From Ectobius pallidus (taxonomy: Eukaryota; Arthropoda; Insecta; Blattodea; Ectobiidae): DNA of 64,000 nt. The stretch is taken from positions 178,806,825 to 178,870,824 of the forward strand of contig CAXKWD010000006.1 in assembly GCA_964059195.1 (NCBI GenBank), given 5' to 3'. Made by a program: the position numbers and the translations under genes. The notes below the pieces were generated by a model. That model did no database searches and had not been told where the DNA came from. It worked only from the letters and a program-made list of their open reading frames with translations. Positions 9,637 through 21,090 of the stretch are shown here, piece by piece; position 1 is the first letter of the stretch, and every line of letters begins with the position of its first letter.

Positions 9637-10966
9637 TGCTTTGTCAGGGGTTCCCAACCAATTCTTGAGGGACAGACAGCCTATTGTTGTGTCAGACAAT
9701 GCAGAACGACAACACTTTTGTTTTCATTACAGTCAAACTTGAGAATCCTGACTTACATAAATACTGTATATTTCTGCAAATAAGACTATAGTTGAATCAT
9801 AAAAAAGGCCCCAAAAATCCGGGGTCGTCGTATAGGACAGATACGAAAAAATACTGAAATTTATATAAATTAAAACCATTTATACAATCAGGTATGCTGA
9901 TGTCAAGGTTATATTATCTTGACACATTAAGATGTTAGGTACCATTTGCGGGCAAACGTAAGCCCTGAAATAACGCGAATTTCATAAATAATACCACAAA
10001 TGCCATAATTTGTTAAATAAAACCTATTGTTGGTAATATACTGGTATGTGCATCACATGGCTCATGCACGTATCGTTCTGTTTCAGTGTCGTGCCACTTG
10101 TGCTCAGTGATGCCATTTTGAAAAAAAGATCGAGGAAGCTTGGAACTAACTGTAGTTATTTTACCCTAACTTCTACTACCCACCCTATGGATTATAAATG
10201 TGTGATGGTTGCGATCAATCAGAAAACTGAAACAAAAACGAAACTTCAAAAAGTTTAATTTAAATTAATAGGCTGTTGATATAGGACAGATATGTGGTAT
10301 ATATTTATGCCTTGTCTTATCTGAAGGTCTTCTTATCTGCAGAAATACTCAGTATGTGGACGAAAGTGGCACAGTAACGGTCATTGCAATTCTAACAACT
10401 TGAGAATAAAATACAAGATGATTTATCCCGAAGTCCTCTTGCCCTGTGAGTTTCAAAATTATCTTTTGCTTTTGAATCACACTTCACTGTCAATGTCAAA
10501 AGCAAAGGACCAGTCATTAGAGAAGTAGAGATTGAATTCAAATGAGACACAATTTCATTCCGATCACATTCGTTGTCAGGAAGAATTTCATTCATGTGAT
10601 GAAAGGATAAAAAGTTGTTTGATTCAGCTCGTTTCCAGAATTTGCCATCTCTGAACTGACAGTTAGCTGTGCAGAAGCTTGCGATGAGAAAAGAAAAACA
10701 AGGCAGGCAACGAGCCACCATTTTTAATTACGTATCAATTTTCTTAAGATTCTAAAAGAAGGTACAATTTTTTCATGCTTGTATAAAAAAAGTTGCTAAT
10801 TCCAAATTGTTCTGCGTCCCCCTTATGCTAAGTTCACACTGAGAAATCTGGTGCAGACACAAACACCCCGCACAAATCCCAGATACATGTCCTTGCAACA
10901 AATTCCTCAGAGTGAACGTAGCATAAGACAGTTATACACCCCAGGTTGGGAACCCATGTGCTATGT
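9637..10966. mobile_element. hAT-like element with near-perfect 8-bp TSD
   Basis: The element 9645-10958 begins CAGGGGTTCCCAACC and ends GGTTGGGAACCCATG, giving 15-bp inverted ends with two differences. The flanks are TGCTTTGT (9637-9644) and TGCTATGT (10959-10966), matching at 7 of 8. CAGGGGTTCCCAACC is a classic hAT (Charlie-type) terminus. No transposase was recognised, and an inner TIR element splits the body. Confidence 0.8.
9761..10354. mobile_element. TIR element nested in the hAT-like element
   Basis: The left end ATACTGTATATTTCTGC and the right end GCAGAAATACTCAGTAT are imperfect inverted repeats. They continue into AAATAAGAC on the left and its inverted counterpart on the right. 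No convincing duplication was found. The frames inside are short and unrecognised. Confidence 0.5.
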
Positions 10967-11162
10967 ATATACATATTAAAAATTTATATTTTGTGATAAT
11001 GATATTCAAAGTGCCAATAACAAAGAGTGCAATAAATATATGGAATGGGTAAAATATCCTTTTGTATATATATGTTGTTATAATCTATTGCAGTCCTCTT
11101 CGGAGTCCTGTCTGATGGTATGCCATATTGAACATTATTTAATAATAATATAATAATAATAA

Positions 11163-12315
11163 TAAAATCAGGTAAACTGACGTAACGAAGTGCCAGTATC
11201 TTTTTGTTTAATCAGTTATGATTGCAGTTATGATATGCAGAAAAAAAAAAGTCAAATTGGTCGGTTTCGGTATTTGAACCATGGAACTCCAGAATGTGAG
11301 GCCAAGACGTTACCAACTCGGCCACCTGGGTCAGTTTAACGGTCTAGTTGGATAAGCGCATGTAAAGCAATAGTGTTATAATAGCTAACTGTATTTTAAT
11401 TGCCAAAGCCTTATAAGATCACAGTAAAACAATTGACTATGTTGTCATGATAACTGATTTGCATTTCATAAATTCTTTCGAATACGAATATTACCATAAA
11501 ATAGGCACTAAATTGAGCATTACTCCGAAACAGGTCAACCGATTTTATCCAATATCGATAGACGTCTTCCCATGGATATTATAAATGTGTATGTACCAAG
11601 TTTCATAAAAATCCAGTAAAGCGTATTTGAGTTACCGCGTCTTTAAAATAGACACTCCAGTACCGGTCTACCGATTTGATCCAATATCAGTAGACGTCTT
11701 CCCATGTACATTATAAATGTGTATACAAAGTTTCAGGAAAATCCAATAAAGTATATTTGAGTTATCGCGACTTCTTATATATTAACATAAAAGGCACTAA
11801 ATTGAGAATTATTCCGGTACTGGCCAACCGATTTAGTCTAATATTAACAGACGTCTTCCCATGGACATTATAAATGCGTATACGAAGTTTCATAAAAATC
11901 TGATAAAACGTATTTGAGTTATTGCGCCTTTAAAATACATACTAAATTGGGTTTTACTCCGGTACCGGTCAACAGATTAGGTTCAAATTCAATAGGGTAC
12001 TTTTCATGGGCGTCATAAATGCGTATACCAAGTTTCATGGAAATCCTGTACAGCGTATTTGAGCTATGGTGCCTTTCTAATATAATCTATTAAAATAGGC
12101 ACTAAATTGGGCATTACTCCGGTACCGGTGAACCGATTTGGTTCAATATCAATAGGGTTCTTCCCATGCACATTATAAATGTGTTTCCCAAGTATCATGA
12201 AAATCCGAAAAAGCGTATTTGAGATATGATGCGTACAGACACACGGACAGACGAACATACAGACAATTTTTCGTCCCCCACACAATCTCATAAAGTACCA
12301 TACTGGCACTTAATA
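11163..12315 (+). repeat. R1 family copy A, five internal units
   Basis: It begins TAAAATCAGGTAAACTGA and ends CATACTGGCACTTAATA. AGTGCCAGTAT near the start is the inverse of ATACTGGCACT near the end. A tRNA-like block sits at 11257-11340 on the minus strand. Then come five units of roughly 140 bp at about 11505, 11651, 11791, 11937 and 12096. Each carries CCGGTACCGGT-like, CTTCCCATG, ATTATAAATG and AAGTTTCAT motifs. It finishes with ACAGACACACGGACAGACG. Similar copies are at 22587-24820, 41722-42269, 43221-43673 and 56991-57531. No coding function is shown. Confidence 0.85.
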
Positions 12316-12339
12316 AAATCAGGTAAACTAAGAGAGCAC

Positions 12340-12498
12340 ATACTCAGAGTGGTGGCTTATAACTGCAGATAATTTTTTTCGGGAAAAAAGTTTTATCTCT
12401 TAGTATAAGCACCTCACGTACAAAAATTAAACAGAATTGTTAGAACCGTTTTCAAGAAAATTGCGATATATAAAAATTTCATCTAAAGTCCCCTTAAA
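12340..12498 (-). repeat. T2 dispersed repeat, TTAA-edged
   Basis: Shares TAGTATAAGCACCTCA, ACAAAATT and CGTTTTCGAGAAAAT-like blocks with 16640-16800, 20640-20760, 21536-22490, 40554-40680 and 58480-58640. The edge reads CCCCTTAA at about 12489-12496. Together with 22490 and 40554 this suggests an element bounded by TTAA-GGGGA. Immediately next to it a truncated R1 copy starts. Confidence 0.6.
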
Positions 12499-13089
12499 AG
12501 TAAAATCACGTAAACTGATATAACGAAGTGCCAGAATGCTTTTGTTCAGTCAGTGATAATTGCAATTATGATATGCAGAAAATATGTTATTTTTGTAATC
12601 GATTTCCGAGTTAAGCTCCAGAATGATTCATTAAGCAGGGCTTACGGAAGAACAAACGTCTAAAGTTTGATACTTAACCTTAATTCATACTAGTATACAC
12701 TGAAATAAGACATTCTTAAATTATCTCAACAATTCTCGAAATGCATTGGCAGAGAACTCTGCTTAATGTAGGGAGGCCTAATTATTTCAGAGTAATATAC
12801 CTTCTGTATATAACAGTATTAATGCACTACTCATTTCAACTTGAAGAATGAAATAAACAAACATCTGACTGCATGGTAGTTAAGGTCCTCAATGATTAGC
12901 AACACAGCATTGTAGTATAGTCATGATTTCCCATTTAAAAAGCATGTGACCTTTAATTAGTCGTTACTTTAGTACCGGTCATCTGATTTGGTCCAAAATA
13001 AGAAGGCTTCTTGCCATGGATGTTATAAATGTGTATACCAAGTTTCATGAAAATCCAATGAAGCATATTAGAGTACAGACACACGGATG
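12499..13089 (+). repeat. R1 family copy H, interrupted
   Basis: The R1 5' end (TAAAATCACGTAAACTGATA onwards) runs to about 12665. Unrelated sequence follows, and then a single R1 unit lies at about 12958-13089, ending in CAGACACACGGATG. The diverged start and truncated end show an old copy. Confidence 0.7.
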
Positions 13090-13095
13090 TTTTCA

Positions 13096-13348
13096 ATATA
13101 CAGAGTGTTAATGGATAACACCGAAATATTTTACCTGTGTATAGAGGGGACATAGACAAGCAACTTTTATTAAGAGATTTTTGCTCTGTGGATTCAGTTT
13201 TCCTGTTACGATATAAAATCTCCCTAGGCATGGCCGCCACTGACTTCTAACATTTGAAAAAATGCAAAACAAAGGAACTTCGTTTTTAACACTGGAGTTA
13301 TGAAAAAAAAAGACTAATGCAGTGGCGGCCACTCATACTCTGTAAATT
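13096..13348. repeat. possible TACAGAGT-ended element
   Basis: TACAGAGTGTTAATGG at the left and ACTCATACTCTGTA at the right give short inverted ends. About 80 bp from the left end (ACACCGAAATATTTTACC) recur at 45738-45820. Other lone TACAGGGTG ends are at about 30446 and 43839. Confidence 0.45.
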
Positions 13349-13496
13349 TTGCAGATTATGGAAACACTAAATTATATTTATTTTGTTTATTTATTTACGT
13401 CCTCGTGATCATTAAAATGATAATACATGTTAGACAACAAAAGCACAACATATTCCAAACAAATTAACGGTTTGAATATCTAGATTATGAGTTCAA

Positions 13497-13787
13497 TGTA
13501 CATTCAGTGGCGGATCCAGAGAGACATTTTGGGGGGGGAACTAAAGTAGAGAGGGAAGTTTTTACTCATAAAAATTAATTATTCCCAGTACACAATTGAA
13601 AACAAAATGAACATTTCAGCATTTTCTTACAAAGGTATTTCAAAATAATGAATGTCGTTGCTTTAATTGAAGTATTTGGGTTATGTTCTAATAAATTTTC
13701 AATAATTTGTGCTTAATGTTACAAATTTTGGGGGGGGGGAATTTCCCCCATTTCCCCCCCCCCCGTGGATCCGCCCCTGTGTACATT
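13497..13787. mobile_element. hAT MITE (275 bp) with 8-bp TSD
   Basis: The element 13505-13779 has ends CAGTGGCGGATCC and GGATCCGCCCCTG, a 13-bp inverted repeat with one mismatch. It is flanked by TGTACATT at 13497-13504 and 13780-13787. Long G and C runs lie just inside each end. The inverted copy at 54909-55182 differs at only a few positions apart from homopolymer length, so this family is young. Confidence 0.95.
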
Positions 13788-13929
13788 CAAGTGAATTACA
13801 TTAATAGCACTGATTAAGTCAATACAAGTTTTCGACAATTACTAGATTGAGTTTAGGTTAAGATTTAAAAATATACAGGCTAGTCGTTGATGAATGATTA
13901 AGAATCTGGTTTTAAGAAGGCATGAAGTC

Positions 13930-14065
13930 AATTTAATGAAAATTTTCGCTAAACTTGAGAATAAGGTGACCGCCGTCCCAGCCGGGCCGTACCAAGTGGG
14001 ACAATGTAGCCAATATTACAAACATGACTACATGCCGATTGAATTCGGCATATAAACGACGGTTG
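13930..14065. repeat. dispersed repeat D1 copy
   Basis: CAGCCGGGCCGTACC, ACAAACATGACT and ATAAACGACGGTTGTGTTAT recur at 54040-54130 and 61295-61410. There is no terminal structure or coding. Confidence 0.6.
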
Positions 14066-14261
14066 TGTTATGAAAGGTGTGGAAGGGTAAAAGCTTCTGC
14101 ATTTAGTTAAATAATGATATTTAAATTCTAGGTCATTGACAGGTTATATAAGGTTAGGAACAGTTATGTTCGTTTACGAGCAATATACTGAATAGCGCGA
14201 GGTTTATTATGTATCACATTGAATCTCTTCAGCGACGGTAATGTCAATTCTGTAACACATA

Positions 14262-16395
14262 TCAATGGGAACCTTTTGCGTGCAGTTAAAAATTTGTCCA
14301 CCAGAGCGCAGCAGGGTCTGAGGAGGTCCTGCCATCTCGTTCTGCCATATACTTATGCGTATCAATACGCATGTGAATAATGTTGGCTTTCCTATAAAAA
14401 CTGGCGATTAATAACGTTTAAGTTATATTCCAGAAATCAGATACCTATATTCTGCCTAGGAGAGTGTGAGATCGCCAGAAAAAGTATTGATTTGTTAAAA
14501 GAATTAAATAATTAATGTCTGTCTGAAGTAATAATTGGTTGTAATTATTAAGTCGAAAAGAACCCGTGGGGTGTGTCAGCAAAAACAGGAACAATAATTA
14601 TTTTGCAGTGGTAGAGACATGTGTAGCTTAGTGACAAATAATTCAAAATATTAAAATTATTCCTGTATATCGCGATGACATTTGTATTCGTTAAATGGTG
14701 AAGAAATATTTCAAATTTTATGAAACATTTAAAACTTGTTGTACAGTACTTCACAAAGAAAACATCCCATCTTCTTTAGATTTATAACCATAGTCGTAAA
14801 TATGTTAAAAAAATTCTTTATACTTTAAGTCATTTTTAAAAAGTAATTTAGGTTCATGGTTGTTTGCTTTCACAATATTCTGTATATATTTCAGCTTTCG
14901 GTTATGGATTTACTGTGTGGTAAACAGATGCTAATATTTGATTAATATAACACAGTAGTTATAGAAAGTAAAGAACTTGGATACAAATGTGTAAATATTT
15001 TATTCCTATTATCATTAATATTTTATAAATAAATTTAGGTTACGTTTGTTTGCTTCTAAATAATATCCTTTAAAGGCTTACGAATAAGACATGCTCCAGA
15101 ATTATAGCTGTCATTAAGTTTCTGTGTGGAAAACAAATAAAAATAAAAGTATTTGAATAGTGTATCATATTAGTAATAGAATGTTCATTTCATGAAGTCA
15201 ACGTAATTTGAAAGAAGCTGGAATGTCAAAATAAGGTAATAAGGAAATGATTTTCTTGTGATTATTACTATAGGCCTAAATGCGTAATATTTTTAACGTC
15301 AACGCCCATCCATAATATAGGTTCATACTTTTTGTTTTAGAATTATATTGCATAAGTTTCAGAATTATGGCTCGCAGGGAATTGTTATTCATTGTACTGG
15401 GTTCTCATATGCTAATAATTCAAAATACTATGTTCTCTTCGATTCGAGTTAAAATATCTACGTGCATCGGTAATTCCAGTTCTAATATAGTGTTTTAATA
15501 TCATTAATGTGCATTATAAAAGTGAGTTGTATATAATAACAGTGTAGTTGATTTATTTATCTTTTTATTTTTTATTTTTTGTATTTAGAGGGAAAAAATA
15601 GCCAGTGCCAATTGCTAGTATAGAAAGGAAAAATATGCTTTGACGTCTTCTTTAAAAAATATATATATATATATTTTAATCTTCAATTTAGAAGAACAAC
15701 CAATGTCTGTAAGAATAATTAAGTTTTGAAATTGTTTCAATTTTACGATTTGTTTTAATGTTTGCAATGAAAAAACTTACGAATTTAATCAAAATATTAA
15801 TAATTTTATTATACAAATTATAAAAAATGTGAAACAGAAATATGTGAATTTTTGTTATGAAGTTGATAAATTAAGTAAGTTGTATTTATCAAATACTGTC
15901 CATAGAAGTAATTTTGTATCATAGTTTGAAAGAGAATAAATGGTTGAGTTTCCTGCTGGGCGAACTTTCTGTTTAAAGCAACAGAACATAAGTGAATCTT
16001 GTCCATTTGATGAAGATATTTGAAACATGGCCTTCTGTTGTAGATAATGAGAATACTATTTCTTGTTAAGTTTTATTCTTTGTAAAAATGATTAAGATAG
16101 TGAGTCAATTCTGAGGATTTGAAAGTGTTGAGCGAGGAGATTTGAAAGAAATCATAGACTATTAACTATTAGCATCCGTTTAATTTTCCTTATATTTTAT
16201 AACCATATATTTCGTAAAGCATATGTGTACACCTCTGTTTTACACAGATGATCGCCACAACATGTTTTCTGGCATTCTGATTGATGTTTAAATAGTCTGG
16301 TCCATTATGTTCAATGGACAGCAGACGACATGCTTGGACCTCTTTTGACCCTGCTGCCACCTATCGGGAGTCGCTGACAGAAAGGTTCCCATTGA
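14262..16395. mobile_element. possible large TIR element
   Basis: TCAATGGGAACCTTT at 14262 is inverted at 16395. Similarity continues for about 60 bp through GCAGCAGGGTC and GAGGTCC. The 2.1-kb interior is very AT-rich and shows no transposase. No target duplication is visible, so the limits rest only on the inverted repeat. Confidence 0.45.
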
Positions 16396-16639
16396 AAAAA
16401 AAAACTGGTAAAACCAAGTGAATTGTCAAAACTGCATTCCCTGCCATCTAGCGGGAAACTGCATGACTTTCGCATCGCCATCTCTGTTGTCCGACTTCCA
16501 AAGCTCAGCAGATAGTGTGGCTTCCTTCTGAATGGCGCAGAAACAGGCTAATGCTAGGGAAATTCCCTATTTATTCTTTTAATAAGATGTTTCAAGCATA
16601 TCAACTTATTTGTCTGTGAACAGACTAGCTCCAGAACGG

Positions 16640-16800
16640 AAAACAAAGTTAAGAAAATTTAGTTTTTCGCGATTTTTTCGAAAACGGTTCTTACGATTTT
16701 GTTTAAATTTTGTAAATGAGGTGCTTTTACTAAGAGTTAAACTTTTATTTAGAAAAACTTTTTAGTACTAATTATTTTTTATTTGAAACTTTTTTCCCCC
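16640..16800 (+). repeat. T2 dispersed repeat fragment
   Basis: TTTTCGAAAACGGTTCT, TTAAATTTTGTA and TGAGGTGCTTTTACTAAGAG match the T2 family in the orientation opposite to the copies at 12340 and 21536. Confidence 0.65.
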
Positions 16801-18093
16801 GAAGAAATCATCGGAAGTGTCCTTCAAGGTTCCAAGATCGATACCACGCCGACGTAGTAATCAAAAAGAGTTGTAATGGGTGTCATTGTGACACCATTAT
16901 CTCACACGTAATAAATGTTTTATAATATAGTCGGACAAAAATGCGTTTTAGGAGGCAAAATGTTTTGTTTGGGCAGGTGCCCACGTGCTGCCACCCCTGC
17001 GGATGACATGAACTCACCCCTAGCATCAGCATCAGGTATATGATAGAGTAGGCTACACTCTAGACATCTCGGAACCTTTTAAATTTGCCAAGTGACGGTC
17101 GATAAAGCGACGAACACTCGGTAGACGGCGCCAAGAGCTTGGGGGAACAGCCAAGGTGACGAACATGCATCTGTGACGTAGATTCGAACCTAGGAATTTA
17201 ATGAATCGACTTCCGAGGGGGGTGAAAAACATCTGACTGCTACTGTTCATCGACCTTGTGACCCCGTTGTGTTCGCGTGTAAGGGTTAGAGGTGTGGACT
17301 ACCCTTTTCTCGGGTAACATTAGTGAGTGACCCAGATTTCCAACCCTAATCATGTTTACCTTGTGGTACGTCTTTTTCGCCTGGAAGGAAGTGAGGTAAG
17401 AATTCTATTTCATTATTATAGGGGGCTTTGGATATGCATTTTTGAAACAAATGAATACCACGATTATAGCAAACTCCTATACAAGCAGTGTTGCATGTAA
17501 CTAACCTTAATGTGGATGGAAACCGAAATTAGACGAGATTATTTATGTTCGTTCACTACAATTGTATGTTTCAATGTTGAGGTTAGTTCATTATCAGGGC
17601 CACTTCAATCATTCCATTTTTCACGTTGATGAAACATTCAATATCATGTTCTATAGCCTGGTATTGGTAAGTGCTGAAATAAAATTGATTTGAATTGGAG
17701 GAATTCGAGAAAGGTTTGTGTTTATGAAGACATTATAACATTTCAGATAGAATGGGGATTAAATAAATCATGCATTTAATTGAAAAGGTCGTAACATTTT
17801 TTTTATATTTACATGAAAAAAAAAACGATGTAGATGTAGATATCTCGTTCTGTAGATCCTGTGTTGAGCGAGGCTCAAGGATATGGAACACGTCAGATCA
17901 AAAAATACATGCATGTTATAACAATAATATAGGCCTACAGAAACTGAAGCTGCGAAATTTATCCAAGCTGGAAATATTGATAATACGTATCAATAGGTAT
18001 CAACTGAATATCGGACTACGTTCTGAACACGTGATATGACCTATGTGCAGAATATGGTAAGAACTAATAATAATAATAATAATAATAACTAGG
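16801..18093. other. no supported gene
   Basis: Includes a 65-codon minus-strand frame (17053-17250) next to a B-box-like GGTTCGAATCT. It may be a single-copy SINE relic, but the family is not recognised. TAA repeats lie at 18067-18088. Confidence 0.4.
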
Positions 18094-18628
18094 GTTCGGA
18101 TGTTTGTCATATCTTTATCCTTACCTCCATTCTCGCCACAAACACAAATTAAACACGAATTGCACATTTGTTATCACAAATGGACCGTTTTTATTTTGCA
18201 TGTAAAGTCATATTTTGGGGGTTTTTGTGGTGTTGGTCATATTTCCGTCATATTTCAGTTATAAATTCGGCAAAGGGGCACAATTATACAGTATGTGTAC
18301 CACATGGACGAGTTAAATTTGAAATTTATTTAATTAATTTAATGTTTATGCCAATTTAATAGGTAACTTAAATTTTTAAATGATTGCAAACAGAAGTTCA
18401 TTAAAGTTAAACTGTAAATCACCAAATTTTTTTTAAAAAAGTTATTACAGTTTCTGAATTTGTGTGATGTAAGAATTTAGTGTCTTTAAACGTTTTAAAT
18501 TGGAACATTTAGTTTTTTTAAATACGTTAATTAATTAGGTCATATTTAGGGTTTTGGATCATATTTTAGTAATTTTAAGGGCATAATTGCAGTCATTTTT
18601 CACTTTTTAAGGTCATAAACATCCGAAC
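18094..18628. mobile_element. TIR element, family unassigned
   Basis: GTTCGGATGTTT at the left is inverted as AAACATCCGAAC at the right, and the match extends a few bases (GTCAT against ATGACC). The 535-bp interior is T-rich without coding. The target duplication is unclear because the left flank is a TAA repeat. Confidence 0.6.
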
Positions 18629-19540
18629 TTACACCAAATAATATGCTAACCTAACCACTGCTGTGTGTAATTGTTGTGATCAGTAACATATCAGAATGAG
18701 TCTGCAATCAGCCAACCACAAACCTAATTCACTCAATATTTATGGAATTTGCTACAAAACTGATAAAGACACGTCCCCTTTTCTTTACATTCTAATCAGG
18801 TCAGAGACGTCACCAATGTCGTGGTGGATTTATTCTGGAAATACAGTTTCATGCTTACATCTGTTCAGGAATCAGCATTATAAATATATTCCATAGTTCA
18901 GCAACGTTGGCACTTAATAATTGTAATCACCTGCTGTAAACATTATAAAACCATAACCTCAACAGCAGGAACTGTTCCTCCGTGCGTAATATCTTGCTTA
19001 CCAGTGCATCGCTAAGAACTATAAGAATATTGTAATTATGTTTTACACAAGATATCTTCAGCATTTCAGCAAACAATACTTGAATACATTACACACTTCA
19101 CATTGTTGCGTCAGAGCTATGTTTGCCTAAATTACTTTGATTGGCTGACATTTCATTGGTTTCCCGTTATCAGCAGTTAGGTTAGTGTTGATTCCAACAG
19201 CAGTTTTCTGTTCACAGACTAGAAAAGCGACGTCTTCGCTCTCATTTTCCCAGAAAAACCAAATCAGTCAGCCTATAGGCTATGGTTTATGAAGAACACA
19301 ACAAGCTAAACATCGCCGATTTTCAACTTCTTAAATGTGAATAAGCGTAGTGCGTAGTCATGGAAACCATCGCCGATGGCGGGGTTTGATCGTGTTTTGT
19401 TCGGAGAAAAACAGCAACATTGATTTTACGTACGACATGAATACTATTGTCTTAATCTGAAACGCTGCTCAAATAATTCAATGTCTATGTATTCTATTAA
19501 TTAATTATTACGTATTATTCGCTAAATAGTCATAAATGCA
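18629..19540. other. no supported gene
   Basis: Unassigned sequence with only short frames that show no domain. Confidence 0.5.
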
Positions 19541-19544
19541 ACTC

Positions 19545-19680
19545 CGGTCGTTAATGGCTGTTAATATCGGCAAGCTCACCTCATGCCCCACCCAATTTTT
19601 CCATGCGTCTGTGGTGAATGAGCAATGACGCAGCGGGCGAATGGTAGACCTAGTCTCTTCAGGGATGTAGCGCCATAATT
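19545..19680 (+). repeat. SINE-1 3' fragment
   Basis: Carries the SINE-1 3' half (GTTAATGGCTGTTAA, TGACGCAGCGGGCGAATGG, GGGATGTAGCGCCA). It is diverged and lacks the tRNA-like head. Confidence 0.75.
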
Positions 19681-19790
19681 AAAAATCGCCTTCCATAAAG
19701 AAACTACGTAATAAAGCAACACAAATTAAAATAACATTTTTATCTGTTTCGTCATTGAACTAGGTGAATTAACGAGAGATCTGGAAATAA

Positions 19791-20640
19791 TTATACAGTA
19801 TTTGTTGTGACTATGTAATGAATAAAACACATCGCTATTACTTTCTCGCATATACACGCCGATTGGACATCTTCATCAGACTTGAACTTCTGTCCTCCAA
19901 AAAAAAAAACTAAACTCCGTGGCGCTACATCCCTGGAGGGACTTGGCCTACCACCCGACCGCTGCGTCATCTCCCGTAGGCAGATGGCAGGATTGGGGGG
20001 CATGTGGTCAGCATGCCGACACCCACGGCCGTTAATGGTGGTTTTCTTGACTGGAGCCGCTACTTCTCTATCAAGTAGCTACTCAATTGGAATCACGAGG
20101 CTGAGTGCACCCCTGCCAGACCTCCCTACCTCAGAAAAATCCGAGGAGGTACCGGGAATCGAACCCGGGCCGACAGATCTGTAGTCAGCGACGCTAACCA
20201 CAAGACCACGCCGGCGGACTCTGTCCTCCAAGGAGCTCCTTTAATGGACTGAAGATGTGGAAATCTGATGGTGCCAAACCTGGCAAGTATGGCAGATGTG
20301 GAAGGCACTTGAAGCATATGTCTTCGATGGTTGCACGAACAGCATGAGGACGGGCATTATCATGTTGAAGCAAAACACCTGCACTCAGCAATCCCCTTCG
20401 CTTTGTCAGCATCAGATTTCCAAATCTTTGGTCCATTAAAGGATCTCCTTGGAGGGCGGAAGTTCAAATCTGATGAAGATGTCAAATTGATGTTGCAGGA
20501 GTGGCTACAGTGTCAACCAAAATAATTTTTCTCATGCGGTATCGAAGCTCTTCCTATCCAATGGCATAAATGCATTGAACTGGGAGGGGACTATGTGGAA
20601 AATAATGTACAAGCAAACATTCTCCCTCGTGTATAAAACC
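19791..20640. pseudogene. two head-to-head mariner transposase 3' fragments
   Basis: The minus strand, from about 20436 down to 19800 with a SINE in the middle, reads LTKRRGLLS, LLQHDNARPHA (the second catalytic Asp region), PYLPGLAPSDFHIFSPLKEL and FKSDEDV. The plus strand, from about 20397 to 20640, reads SASDFQIFGPLKDLLGG, FKSDEDV, then GGDYVE-like sequence out of frame. The two meet near 20400, producing an inverted repeat (for example GTCCATTAAAGGA and its inverse). Stops, frameshifts and loss of the N-terminal half make both inactive. Confidence 0.85.
19889..20231 (-). mobile_element. SINE-1 in mariner, 12-bp TSD
   Basis: The insert 19901-20219 is flanked by TCTGTCCTCCAA at 19889-19900 and 20220-20231. 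On the minus strand it has the tRNA-like head (CCGCCGGCGTGGTCTTGTGG), a B box GGTTCGATTCCCGG and a CTAAA-type tail followed by an A run. It interrupts the minus-strand mariner transposase, so it arrived after that copy. Confidence 0.93.
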
Positions 20641-20760
20641 AATTTACATTTTCACGATTTTGTTTAAATACTAAGAGCTAAAACTTTTATTTGAAACATT
20701 TTTTTTCTCTCTCTCAAAATATTGTCTGCAGGGTAGTCATAAGCTACAGAAAGTGAATTC
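20640..20760 (+). repeat. T2 dispersed repeat fragment
   Basis: CACGATTTTGTTTAAAT and ACTAAGAGCTAAAACTTTTA match T2. It joins onto an unassigned open frame that begins near 20753. Confidence 0.6.
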
Positions 20761-20929
20761 GGATGCCTTGTTGAGTCTCGAAGAAACGCGTTTTATTTTA
20801 GCTTCGGTTGCATCAGTCAGTGGTCTAAAATTGTACGCCGATGATAATGTCTTAGTGAAGTGGATACGTTCCAGGTTATTACTGGCTAGGAGTGAGGTTT
20901 ACATTTGTGCTTTCTGTTTTGCTAAACGC

Positions 20930-21090
20930 ATGCAACATCTGTTAAGTGCCAGAATGCAAGGTGAAGGGGAAAAATGTCGAATACGCTTTATCGGAGTTTC
21001 TTTAAACTCACAAGCTAGATTATGCATAGAAACGTCCATAGAAAGAATCCCAAGTATTTTGACAGGTACCGGAGTAACTACCAATTAAAG
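20930..21090 (-). repeat. R1 family fragment I
   Basis: TTAAGTGCCAGAATG starts the inverted 3' end of R1. It is followed by one diverged unit, and GGTACCGGAGTAACTACCAA closes it. It supplies the C-terminal half of a 111-codon plus-strand frame (20753-21088). That frame ends LTGTGVTTN, as R1 frames do. Confidence 0.7.

Noticed and set aside
11257..11340. tRNA gene-like sequence (TGGCCGAGTTGGTAACG and GGTTCAAATACC on minus)
   Set aside because: Repeated with the same flanks at 41820 and 57262 inside R1, without a good acceptor stem, so a tRNA-derived repeat module rather than a tRNA gene.
20753..21088. 111-codon ORF containing LYADDN, resembling the reverse-transcriptase YADD box
   Set aside because: No neighbouring RT motifs; the second half is an R1 unit read in the usual frame, so YADD is chance.
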